The notes beneath the pieces are model-generated. The model was not told the DNA's origin. It saw only the letters and a program-made list of their open reading frames with translations, and did not search any database. Below, one piece after another: positions 1 through 6,217 of a stretch of DNA of 8,799 nucleotides. How positions within the stretch are numbered: position 1 is the stretch's first letter; every line of letters begins with the position of its first letter. The stretch is taken from NCBI GenBank assembly GCA_002496485.1, contig DAJW01000018.1:1-8799 (forward strand), read 5' to 3'. Origin of the DNA: Euryarchaeota archaeon UBA36. GTDB taxonomy: Archaea; Thermoplasmatota; Poseidoniia; Poseidoniales; Thalassarchaeaceae. The position numbers and the translations under genes were made by a program.

Positions 1-1
1 T

Positions 2-9
2 CTAAATAC
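2..9 (+). promoter_or_regulatory. Possible TATA box for the GT4 gene
   Basis: CTAAATAC is centred about 25 nt before the GTG start. That is the distance expected between an archaeal TATA box and the transcription start, so the mRNA may begin at the start codon itself. The factor B recognition element would lie beyond the window edge and cannot be judged. Confidence 0.35.
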
Positions 10-30
10 CTTGGGCCATTCGTTATTGTC

Positions 31-1173
31 GTGAGAATAGCGATAGTTGGGACACGAGGCCTCCCTCCAAACTACGGCGGCTACGAGACATTTACTGATC
101 ATTTTGTGAAGCACATGGTGGAAAGGGGGCATGATGTCATTGTAGCATGCGAAGGTCGCCCCAGAAAAGAAAAACTTGAGCATTACAATGGAGCAAAGTT
201 GGTATATTTTCCGACAAAACCCCCTCGGATATACTCCCTGAGGAAAATTTACGAAGGAATCAACGATTTATACTTCTATTTACGTCTTGCAAGAAAGTGT
301 GATATTATGTACATTCTAGCGGGAATGGGTACGCAAGCAATAATGGCCACTCGTCTTCTAAATCCAAAGATTAAGATTGTAACTAGTAGTGATGGATTGG
401 AATGGAAAAGAAGTAAGTATTCCAAACTGGAAAGGTTTCTAATCAAGTCCTTCGTAAAATCTTCTCTTAGAAACTCCGATCTAATAATTCACGACAATCC
501 CGAGCTAATAGAAGCCTTTCCTGATCATGATTTAGGAAAGACAGCAGTAATTGAATACGGGGTTTCAATTCCCGGGAAAATACCTTGGGAAACCTCAACA
601 CTTGAAAAAATTGGGAGAAATATTCCCGATATTTCTCCTGGGAAATACTGGATGGTAGTTGCTAGATTGCAGAACGACAACAATACGCACCATATTATTC
701 GCGGATTCGTAGATTCAAACTCCGAACTCCCCCTAATTGTGGTTGGGGATGTTTGGGACACTGGATACTCAAAAAAACTCAAATCAATTTGCCGACTTGA
801 CTCTCGTGATAGAATTTTCATGACTGGAGGCATTTATGATTTACAAACACTAGATATGCTGAGAGCCCACTGCACCGGGATTATACATGGACACTCAGCA
901 GGAGGGACAAATCCATCATTACTCGAAGCAATGTCTTTGGGTAAATACGTAATTGCTCACGATAATATTTTCAATCGCCACGTTCTAAACAATGTTTCTG
1001 ACTTCTTCTCAGACTCCGAAGAACTCTCCAAGATAATTGATAGGTCGGAATCCGATGTGGAATTAAGAGAAAAAATCGGGCAAGAAAACCTCAGAAGGGT
1101 AAAAGAACATTATCTTTGGAAGCAGTGTTTCGATAAGTATGATGTTGAGTTTTCAAACATTATTGGCCACTAA
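31..1173 (+). CDS. GT4 glycosyltransferase, DUF1972/rhamnosyltransferase type
   Basis: Cytoplasmic GT-B fold transferase of 380 residues, close to the usual size. It probably moves a sugar from a nucleotide donor to a lipid-linked glycan. The N-terminal domain opens with GTRGLPPNYGGYETF (residues 7-21), the signature of the DUF1972 group, and has SDGLEWKRSKYS at 120-131. The C-terminal domain has VARLQNDNNTHHIIRGF (210-226) and HGHSAGGTNPSLLEAM (286-301). The first Glu of the common GT4 EX7E motif is a Gly here, with only the second (E299) kept; I recall this pattern from related GGTNPSLLEAM enzymes. Members of this group are often rhamnosyltransferases, and rfbC-rfbD lie next door, so dTDP-rhamnose as donor is a reasonable inference, not shown. 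The start is a GTG 22 nt after a TATA-like box, which fits a leaderless transcript. No upstream ribosome site is visible. Confidence 0.9.
   Translation: MRIAIVGTRGLPPNYGGYETFTDHFVKHMVERGHDVIVACEGRPRKEKLEHYNGAKLVYFPTKPPRIYSLRKIYEGINDLYFYLRLARKCDIMYILAGMGTQAIMATRLLNPKIKIVTSSDGLEWKRSKYSKLERFLIKSFVKSSLRNSDLIIHDNPELIEAFPDHDLGKTAVIEYGVSIPGKIPWETSTLEKIGRNIPDISPGKYWMVVARLQNDNNTHHIIRGFVDSNSELPLIVVGDVWDTGYSKKLKSICRLDSRDRIFMTGGIYDLQTLDMLRAHCTGIIHGHSAGGTNPSLLEAMSLGKYVIAHDNIFNRHVLNNVSDFFSDSEELSKIIDRSESDVELREKIGQENLRRVKEHYLWKQCFDKYDVEFSNIIGH
614..638. repeat. 10-bp perfect inverted repeat inside the GT4 gene
   Basis: Arms GGAGAAATAT (614-623) and ATATTTCTCC (629-638) are exact complements around a 5-nt spacer. 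They lie in codons for the linker between the two GT-B domains (around residues 195-203). A G-U pair could extend the stem by one in RNA. The function is unknown and chance is possible. Confidence 0.6.
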
Positions 1174-1190
1174 TAATCAAGATTTATCAT

Positions 1191-1205
1191 GAAGGAATTT
1201 CCTTC
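1191..1205. repeat. Short palindrome between convergent genes
   Basis: GAAGGAATTTCCTTC reads as a 6-bp stem with a 3-nt loop in the 41-nt gap between the GT4 stop and the rfbD stop. A second 6-bp stem, ATCTAT-TCT-ATAGAT (1213-1227), overlaps the rfbD stop codon. Neither is followed by a clear T run, so a role as terminator for either gene is only a guess. Confidence 0.35.
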
Positions 1206-1214
1206 CCTCGACAT

Positions 1215-2051
1215 CTATTCTATAGATTCCAAGAAATCGGATAATGCCCTTTCCCAAGATCTCCCGCAAGTGTTTTTTTCGCTTGCCATAGCTGAAAACA
1301 TGGGCCTTTCCGCAATAGTGGGAAATGATGTATGATTAATCGGAACAACATTGGTGTCCACACCAATTTTTTTTATTATTGATTTCGTAAATTCAAACCA
1401 TGAACACTCTCCACTATTATTGGCATGGTAAACTCCAAAGTCCCTTTTCTCAGCGAGAATTGACCAGATAGTTTCTGCCGCATCTAGCGTATAAGTTGGG
1501 GACATCACAATGTCATCCACAACTCTAATCTCCTTCCCATCCAATCCCTTATTGATCATTGTGTAGACAAAATTATTCCCCCTCCCTCCCACGCCAGATT
1601 CTCCAAAAACACTGGAAATTCTGACGATGTAGTGCGAATCATGGCATGCTCTTATGGCCTCCTCACCGCCAAGCTTCGATTCCCCGTATGTGTTGATTGC
1701 ACCTACTTTTGAACTTTCTAGATATGGTGATTTTGCTTTTCCGTCGAATACCCAATCAGTACTGACGTGCATCAGAACAATGTTCCTACTCTTACAATAT
1801 TCTGCTAATTTTCTCACGGCATCAGAGTTTACCTCGAAAGCATCACTAGGTCTTTCCTCGCATTTCTCGGTGTTGTGAAAAGCGGTGGTATTGATGATAA
1901 TGTCGGGACCAATCTTTTCCAAATAACTCGTGCTATTGTTCCTAATGTCCCAGTCCTTCCTCTTGTGAGATATCACTTCGAATTCACTAACACTAGTTCT
2001 CACAAGATCACTTCCAAGTTGGCCATTTGCCCCTAGAACTAGAACTCGCAT
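1215..2051 (-). CDS. rfbD: dTDP-4-dehydrorhamnose reductase family protein
   Basis: A cytoplasmic extended short-chain dehydrogenase that reduces dTDP-4-dehydro-L-rhamnose to dTDP-L-rhamnose with NAD(P)H, the last step of that pathway. The protein has 278 residues, slightly short but normal. The nucleotide motif GANGQLG is at 7-13. STDWVFDG at 97-104 holds the catalytic Thr98, and Tyr122-x3-Lys126 (YGESK) completes the triad. A late YHANNSGECSWFEF block (208-221) and AERPMFSAMAS (247-257) match the substrate end of the family. Two departures are visible: Trp100 where most RmlD have Tyr (STDYVF), and NTTAFHNTEKCE (54-65) in place of the usual NAAAYT-type segment, so a different 4-keto sugar cannot be excluded. 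It starts at ATG 3 nt after the rfbC stop, with a GAGG ribosome site 8 nt before it, so the two genes are one operon. Confidence 0.85.
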   Translation of the reverse strand: MRVLVLGANGQLGSDLVRTSVSEFEVISHKRKDWDIRNNSTSYLEKIGPDIIINTTAFHNTEKCEERPSDAFEVNSDAVRKLAEYCKSRNIVLMHVSTDWVFDGKAKSPYLESSKVGAINTYGESKLGGEEAIRACHDSHYIVRISSVFGESGVGGRGNNFVYTMINKGLDGKEIRVVDDIVMSPTYTLDAAETIWSILAEKRDFGVYHANNSGECSWFEFTKSIIKKIGVDTNVVPINHTSFPTIAERPMFSAMASEKNTCGRSWERALSDFLESIE

Positions 2052-2054
2052 GTT

Positions 2055-2612
2055 TCATTCCTCATATGTGAAATTAATCTCCGCCGAAGCTAATGGGGGA
2101 TTTTCCAAATCCTTTTTAGATAGTATGGGGTTGTTGACTGGCCAATCAATACCAATCTCTGGGTCATCCCATTTTATTCCTCTATCATGCTCTCTGGAAT
2201 AATGCTTGTCTACCTTGTATAATACCTCTGTATTTCTTACCAACGTGCAGAATCCATGTGCAAACCCGGGTGGAACAATAACCTGTTTCTTATTTTCCGA
2301 TGTAAGATGAAACGAAAACCATTCCCCAAATGTTGGCGATCCCTTCCTTATATCTACAATCACATCAAGAATCTCGCCGCTCACCACTCTGACTATTTTT
2401 GTCATTTCCATGGGCTCGATTTGGTAATGGAGACCTCTTATTGTTCCTATTTCCTTTGACATTGAATGATTATCTTGGCAGAGATTTAGATATATCCCCA
2501 TCTTTTCTAACTTCTCTTTATTGTAACTTTCATAGAAGAACCCTCGCTCATCTTGAAAAACCTCGGGCCGAAGAATATTAACTCCTTCGACCTTGGTCTT
2601 CTTTACATCCAT
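2055..2612 (-). CDS. rfbC: dTDP-4-dehydrorhamnose 3,5-epimerase
   Basis: A cupin-fold, normally dimeric, cytoplasmic enzyme that epimerises C3 and C5 of dTDP-4-dehydro-6-deoxyglucose, the step before RfbD. From the ATG at 2612 it has 185 residues, the normal length. Recognisable blocks are DERGFFYESY (21-30), GTIRGLHYQ (56-64) with the catalytic His62, RVVSGEILDVIVDIR (75-89), VPPGFAHGFCTL (113-124), Tyr132 and Tyr138, and WDDPEIGIDWP (148-158) followed by SKKD, whose Asp168 is the expected partner of the catalytic His. All key residues are present, so it should be active. A TTG one codon upstream (2613-2615) could also start, but ATG is preferred. It is first in an operon with rfbD. rfbA and rfbB, which supply the substrate, are not in the window. 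Confidence 0.93.
   Translation of the reverse strand: MDVKKTKVEGVNILRPEVFQDERGFFYESYNKEKLEKMGIYLNLCQDNHSMSKEIGTIRGLHYQIEPMEMTKIVRVVSGEILDVIVDIRKGSPTFGEWFSFHLTSENKKQVIVPPGFAHGFCTLVRNTEVLYKVDKHYSREHDRGIKWDDPEIGIDWPVNNPILSKKDLENPPLASAEINFTYEE
2060..2063 (-). promoter_or_regulatory. Ribosome binding site of rfbD
   Basis: GAGG on the minus strand lies 8 nt before the rfbD ATG and inside the last codons of rfbC. It supports the chosen start and translation from a shared mRNA. Confidence 0.5.
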
Positions 2613-2636
2613 CAATAAACACCATATTTTTTGAGT

Positions 2637-2654
2637 AATTCATATTTATGAATT
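2637..2654. repeat. 18-nt dyad in the divergent promoter region
   Basis: Arms AATTCAT (2637-2643) and ATGAATT (2648-2654) are exact complements around a 4-nt ATTT spacer. The dyad sits in the 166-nt gap between the divergent rfbC and DUF2206-like genes and covers the likely rfbC TATA box. It has the size and symmetry of a site for a dimeric repressor, but it is AT-rich and could arise by chance. Confidence 0.5.
2642..2649 (-). promoter_or_regulatory. Possible TATA box for rfbC-rfbD
   Basis: On the minus strand this reads ATAAATAT, centred about 33 nt before the rfbC ATG. That would place the transcript start some 8 nt before the ATG. The box lies inside a perfect 18-nt dyad (2637-2654), so anything binding the dyad would block the promoter. 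Confidence 0.35.
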
Positions 2655-2746
2655 TTCAGTACACATCCCAATGAGCCCTCTAAGTGCCGTTCTCTGTTTC
2701 CCTCCACTCAGTAAACCTTGGCATATCCAAGCGTAATAGTCGGATG

Positions 2747-2754
2747 TATTAAAC
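2747..2754 (+). promoter_or_regulatory. Possible TATA box for the DUF2206-DUF1616 operon
   Basis: TATTAAAC is centred about 28 nt before the ATG at 2779, so the leader would be only a few nt long. AAGGA at 2772-2776 is only 2 nt from the ATG, too close to act as a normal ribosome site, which also favours a leaderless or near-leaderless mRNA. Confidence 0.3.
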
Positions 2755-2778
2755 AGACCCATCGGCGGAATAAGGAAT

Positions 2779-5247
2779 ATGGACGGCTCATCAGACGATG
2801 ATTCGGTCAGAACGGAGTCAGATAACTCTTACATGGAATCAGAAGAAGAAATTTCTTCGCCAGATAATATGGAAGAAATTGACCCAATTCCATTGGACTT
2901 CAAGTCAGAATATAATCTAGCATCGGGTGATGAATTTTCCTTAACTAAATCCACAGTAAATCGAGCTATTTTGAGTCTCCATTTGGCATGTGCTCTTGGC
3001 AGACCCGCTTCGGAAGTATCCGATATTGCCTTTCTGGGTTATTTCTCCATGATTTGTTGGTTGGCCTACGCTTTATTTGTACCCGGTTTAGTAATCTTAT
3101 TTACCAGGCGGAAAGGTGCTTTATTGAACTCTGATTTCATCTTGGTTCTCGCGCTTTCGCTTTCATGGATAATATTGGTTGGATTAACCGTCCAGATACT
3201 AGGTTGGATTTTTGAGGTTTCAAATCCACTGCAGTGGTGGACAACCGGTTACATTAGCCTATTTCTGACATTTTTACTACAAAGTAACTATAATTCAAGA
3301 ATACAGAGAGAGAGCAGCATAATTTTGACATTCGAGCCCCCATCAAGAGCGATAATTGTCACGTGTTGCATCGTCATCCTGTTGGCGGTTTGTGGGCCTC
3401 TGCTTCTAAATCGCACTGGAAGTAATTTGGGAACAATGTTGGCAATTTTTACAATATCTCTTTTCCCAACTATCGTCGATAGAGGAGGAGTTTCTGGGGA
3501 CTATATTGCAATATATTTCTGTTCACTGTCGATGATCCTTACTCATTCTCTCGTCTCTTCAGGAATTACGGGGGGGGATATCCAGCTGGAGTTCTTCTGG
3601 GCAAATCGAGTTATAGAACAGGGCTCGATAGATATTTTGTCAACTCATCGCTACTCCACAATTCTTAGCACCCAGATAATACTTCCAATACTGGCCATGT
3701 GGGGGGGGATTTCACTTACCAGTACGTTGAAAATTGTCTACCCAGTTATCTATTCTTTCGTCCCTCTACTGCTATACTTTTCCTACTCTCAGGTTTTCTC
3801 CAGGAAGACTTCGTTCTTCGCCGCTCTTCTCACCCCATTCTGTTTCCAATTCTACGTGAGTATGACAAATATGCCAAGGCAGGGCTTTGCTGAAGTGTTC
3901 CTTCTCACAGCGTTGGCACTATTATTTTCCTCTGATTCCATTAGGATGTACAGGCTAAGGATTTACGTCGTGCCACTGTTATTTATGATGACACTGGCTC
4001 ATTACGGGACCCCGATTCTTCTTTATCCGTTGTTATGGACATCGTATGCCGCCTTCATCACAATCACTTTTCTTAGGCCATCCGAAGAGGAAATTGATGA
4101 ATTAGTATTCACGGAGCAAGTAGAGAAGACAGATGTAGGCTCTCAATCCGATGATGAAGAGATATTGAGTTTCCAGATCGATAATAGCATTTTACTCGAT
4201 GAAGAGGGAATAGCAACTATGGAGGAACTACAGTCTAGAGTTATCGCCACGAATCCCGTTCTAAATTTCAGACACTTATTCTTTGGTTCTCTTTTCGTCG
4301 TGTTATGGCATAATTTGGCTGGGGGAGGAGTTATTATCGATGCTCTACAGTTTATCGTGGATAGAATTACTTCTGCGATTGCTGAGAGAGGTATCTGGGG
4401 AGCAATTTTCTCAACTCAACCCACAGAGACAGTTACGTACAGGCTTCAACTATTTCACGAAATTACCAAAATCCTTTATTTGATTCTCACTGCTCTCTCC
4501 GTACCTGCAATTATCAGCTTATTGTCTAAGGAAAACCTCAGTCGCCCAGAAAGAAACGCTCTTTCTCTGGCAATTGGGAGCTGGGTGCTAGCTGCACTAG
4601 TCTTCACCGTCCCCTATATTGCACTTAGCATAGAATTTGACCGAGTTTACCATTGGATTCTGATGTTCCTTGCCCCATTTACCATTCAAGGATTGAATCA
4701 ATCATTTGCACTGACATCCGAGAAAGTGAGAGTTATCTCTAATCTGGAAAGAGCTATTCTGCCTACGACTATGTGTTGTTATTTGCTGCTCAGCTCCGGA
4801 TTCATATATCAATTCACAGAAGAAGATCACAGGATGGCTCTGGATTCTGAAGTTGAATGGGCCCGCTTCTCAGAATCCGAAGAGGCAGCAGCAATTTGGT
4901 ATAACTCGGCCCCAATTGATTTGGAAACAAGGCAATGTATCTGGGCCGACTACCATAGTTCTAGGCTGTTTATCCGGTATCAGGGCCAGAAGGCTTTCGA
5001 AACCGAATCATCGGCAAGTTTTGCTGAAATGATTTTCCTAGATCGGAAGAATTTGCAAGACGGAGAGGCCTGGATCTTCAGTCGTTCCGGTTCCGAGAAA
5101 TGGGGCGTTATTCCGAAAAATATTGAAGACTTCGACCCAAATCCGAATTTTCAATCAACTTCAGTCGTTTATGATTCCGGGGGTTCTGTATGGCTATCCA
5201 GGGGAGAATGCATTATTGACGACAGATACCTTTCTTTGGAGTGGTGA
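2779..5247 (+). CDS. DUF2206-like polytopic membrane protein
   Basis: An integral membrane protein of 822 residues whose layout resembles the archaeal DUF2206/COG5617 family, probably GT-C-like; no enzyme activity is known to me. A soluble acidic N-terminus (about 1-60) precedes roughly 12 hydrophobic segments (about 84-432). Then come an acidic hydrophilic loop (433-495), about five more hydrophobic segments (498-678), and a C-terminal soluble domain of some 145 residues. GGDIQLEFFWANRV (265-278) is a loop with acidic residues at Asp267 and Glu271, the sort of place where GT-C enzymes carry catalytic acids. Other family-like blocks are LKIVYPVIYSFVPLLLY (317-333), MTNMPRQGFAEVF (362-374), LAHYGTPILLYPLLW (406-420) and FDRVYHWILMFLAPF (620-634). 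An inside N-terminus would put the acidic loop inside and the tail outside. Two G8 runs occur at 3570-3577 and 3701-3708. It overlaps or abuts the DUF1616-like gene, so the two are probably made together. Confidence 0.78.
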   Translation: MDGSSDDDSVRTESDNSYMESEEEISSPDNMEEIDPIPLDFKSEYNLASGDEFSLTKSTVNRAILSLHLACALGRPASEVSDIAFLGYFSMICWLAYALFVPGLVILFTRRKGALLNSDFILVLALSLSWIILVGLTVQILGWIFEVSNPLQWWTTGYISLFLTFLLQSNYNSRIQRESSIILTFEPPSRAIIVTCCIVILLAVCGPLLLNRTGSNLGTMLAIFTISLFPTIVDRGGVSGDYIAIYFCSLSMILTHSLVSSGITGGDIQLEFFWANRVIEQGSIDILSTHRYSTILSTQIILPILAMWGGISLTSTLKIVYPVIYSFVPLLLYFSYSQVFSRKTSFFAALLTPFCFQFYVSMTNMPRQGFAEVFLLTALALLFSSDSIRMYRLRIYVVPLLFMMTLAHYGTPILLYPLLWTSYAAFITITFLRPSEEEIDELVFTEQVEKTDVGSQSDDEEILSFQIDNSILLDEEGIATMEELQSRVIATNPVLNFRHLFFGSLFVVLWHNLAGGGVIIDALQFIVDRITSAIAERGIWGAIFSTQPTETVTYRLQLFHEITKILYLILTALSVPAIISLLSKENLSRPERNALSLAIGSWVLAALVFTVPYIALSIEFDRVYHWILMFLAPFTIQGLNQSFALTSEKVRVISNLERAILPTTMCCYLLLSSGFIYQFTEEDHRMALDSEVEWARFSESEEAAAIWYNSAPIDLETRQCIWADYHSSRLFIRYQGQKAFETESSASFAEMIFLDRKNLQDGEAWIFSRSGSEKWGVIPKNIEDFDPNPNFQSTSVVYDSGGSVWLSRGECIIDDRYLSLEW
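3570..3577 (+). repeat. G8 homopolymer inside the DUF2206-like gene
   Basis: Eight G in a row, spanning the last base of codon 264 to the first base of codon 267 (Thr-Gly-Gly-Asp). The frame is intact as given. Loss or gain of one G would truncate the protein in the first third. Confidence 0.9.
3701..3708 (+). repeat. Second G8 homopolymer inside the DUF2206-like gene
   Basis: Eight G in a row from the second base of codon 308 through codon 310 (Trp-Gly-Gly). It lies 131 nt downstream of the first run and also keeps the frame as given. Confidence 0.9.
5238..5241 (+). promoter_or_regulatory. Ribosome binding site deciding the DUF1616 start
   Basis: GGAG at the end of the upstream gene lies 8 nt before the ATG at 5250. 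This spacing favours that ATG over the two GTG codons at 5241 and 5244, which overlap or immediately follow the site. Confidence 0.5.
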
Positions 5248-5249
5248 CT

Positions 5250-6215
5250 ATGAATATCAAAGTTAGTTCAAATGGGATTTATGATTTACAAGTATTACTG
5301 GCATTCTGCCTCGTATCCACTCCTCTGTTGTTTTTCCTGCCTGATTCATCATTCAGTTCCCTCTTAGTATTCTTTCATCTCTCTATAGTCTCGGGTTATG
5401 CTATTTTTTCTTCCATCTTTCCGAGTAATAGGATCGAAGAAGAATCAGAATTCGCTTCCACCTTCAGGGATCTAGCCAAATCAAAAATATCGTTCTTTGA
5501 TAGAATAATTCCTTCTTTCTTTATAAGCATAGTCACTTCATCATTCGTAATCTTATTTTTCGAGATTTTGGGCCTTAGCCCCAGGATATCCTTTGAATTG
5601 CAGATTTCAATTATCTCTACATTTTTCACCTCGATTGCATTAATTAGGAGGTCTAATTTAGAAATCCAAGATCGATTCAACTTTGAGCTCGATTTTCAAA
5701 TTCCCTCTCCAAGAGGGCTGGATAGATTTAACCAGATTATCGCACTTTGCCTATTAGTGGGCTCAGCCTTAACTGCTTCATTTGTGCTTGAAGTGAGAAA
5801 CACTCCCATGGAACCCGAGTCTTTTACTGAACTATATTTTCTAGATGAATCGAATTCTTTCGAGTCTTATCCATTTTCATCCCCACTGGGTCAACAAAAC
5901 CAAATCTCTATTGGAGTCTCTAACCAAGAAGGATCGTCACGTACTTACGAGCTCAAACTTACTCATTTGTACTACGGCTTCGATGAATCTTCAAATCAAT
6001 CATCTATTGGCGACCCAATATTTGAAGAAAACATTGCAATATCATCTTTTCAAGATAATTTCACTTTGGCCCATAGCACGAGTAGAAATTTTGATTACGA
6101 ATTTGCATTGTTTGATGAAGGATTGTGGGGTTTGGAGGTGGAACTTTATTCAATTGGGCCAATTATAGAAAATTCTCCTTACAGGAGAATTTTTCTCTGG
6201 ATAGAAGTCACTTGA
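5250..6215 (+). CDS. DUF1616-like membrane protein
   Basis: A membrane protein of 321 residues from the ATG at 5250. GTG at 5241 would add three residues and overlap the upstream stop. About four hydrophobic segments fill the N-terminal half (roughly 14-33, 37-57, 86-107, 115-132). A region of charged residues follows (to about 160), then a fifth segment (about 163-180), then an outward-facing domain of about 140 residues with a beta-rich look. The order, together with SGYAIFSSIFP (48-58), ESFTELYFLD (190-199) and SIGVSNQEGSSRTYEL (220-235), fits DUF1616, a family common in archaeal surface-glycan loci but of unknown activity. The outer domain has two N-glycosylation sequons, NQS (249-251) and NFT (270-272). 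Its start 2 nt after the DUF2206-like stop suggests the two work as a complex or in sequence. The helix count is by eye. Confidence 0.75.
   Translation: MNIKVSSNGIYDLQVLLAFCLVSTPLLFFLPDSSFSSLLVFFHLSIVSGYAIFSSIFPSNRIEEESEFASTFRDLAKSKISFFDRIIPSFFISIVTSSFVILFFEILGLSPRISFELQISIISTFFTSIALIRRSNLEIQDRFNFELDFQIPSPRGLDRFNQIIALCLLVGSALTASFVLEVRNTPMEPESFTELYFLDESNSFESYPFSSPLGQQNQISIGVSNQEGSSRTYELKLTHLYYGFDESSNQSSIGDPIFEENIAISSFQDNFTLAHSTSRNFDYEFALFDEGLWGLEVELYSIGPIIENSPYRRIFLWIEVT
6169..6193 (-). terminator. 11-bp perfect hairpin, likely terminator of the GT2 gene
   Basis: Arms AAAATTCTCCT (6169-6179) and AGGAGAATTTT (6183-6193) are exact complements around a TAC loop. Read on the minus strand, the hairpin begins 25 nt after the GT2 stop and ends in a TTTT run, as a terminator would. 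On the plus strand it lies within the last codons of the DUF1616-like gene, about 20 nt before the stop, and is followed by one more T. Stopping there would leave an mRNA without a stop codon, so a plus-strand role is less likely. Confidence 0.45.
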
Positions 6216-6217
6216 TT

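Noticed and set aside
525..833. A 102-codon minus-strand frame opposite the GT4 gene
   Set aside because: It is the shadow of a well-supported gene, with no start signal and no recognisable domain.
1174..1214. Strong terminator between GT4 and rfbD
   Set aside because: The stems are only 6 bp and no T run follows in either direction, so they are listed only as a weak repeat.
3699..3893. A short + frame starting at the second G8 run
   Set aside because: It is an alternative frame of the DUF2206-like gene; it would matter only if slippage at the G run occurs.
5845..6168. A 107-codon frame inside the DUF1616-like gene
   Set aside because: It lies on the same strand in another frame within the outer domain, and its translation resembles no family.
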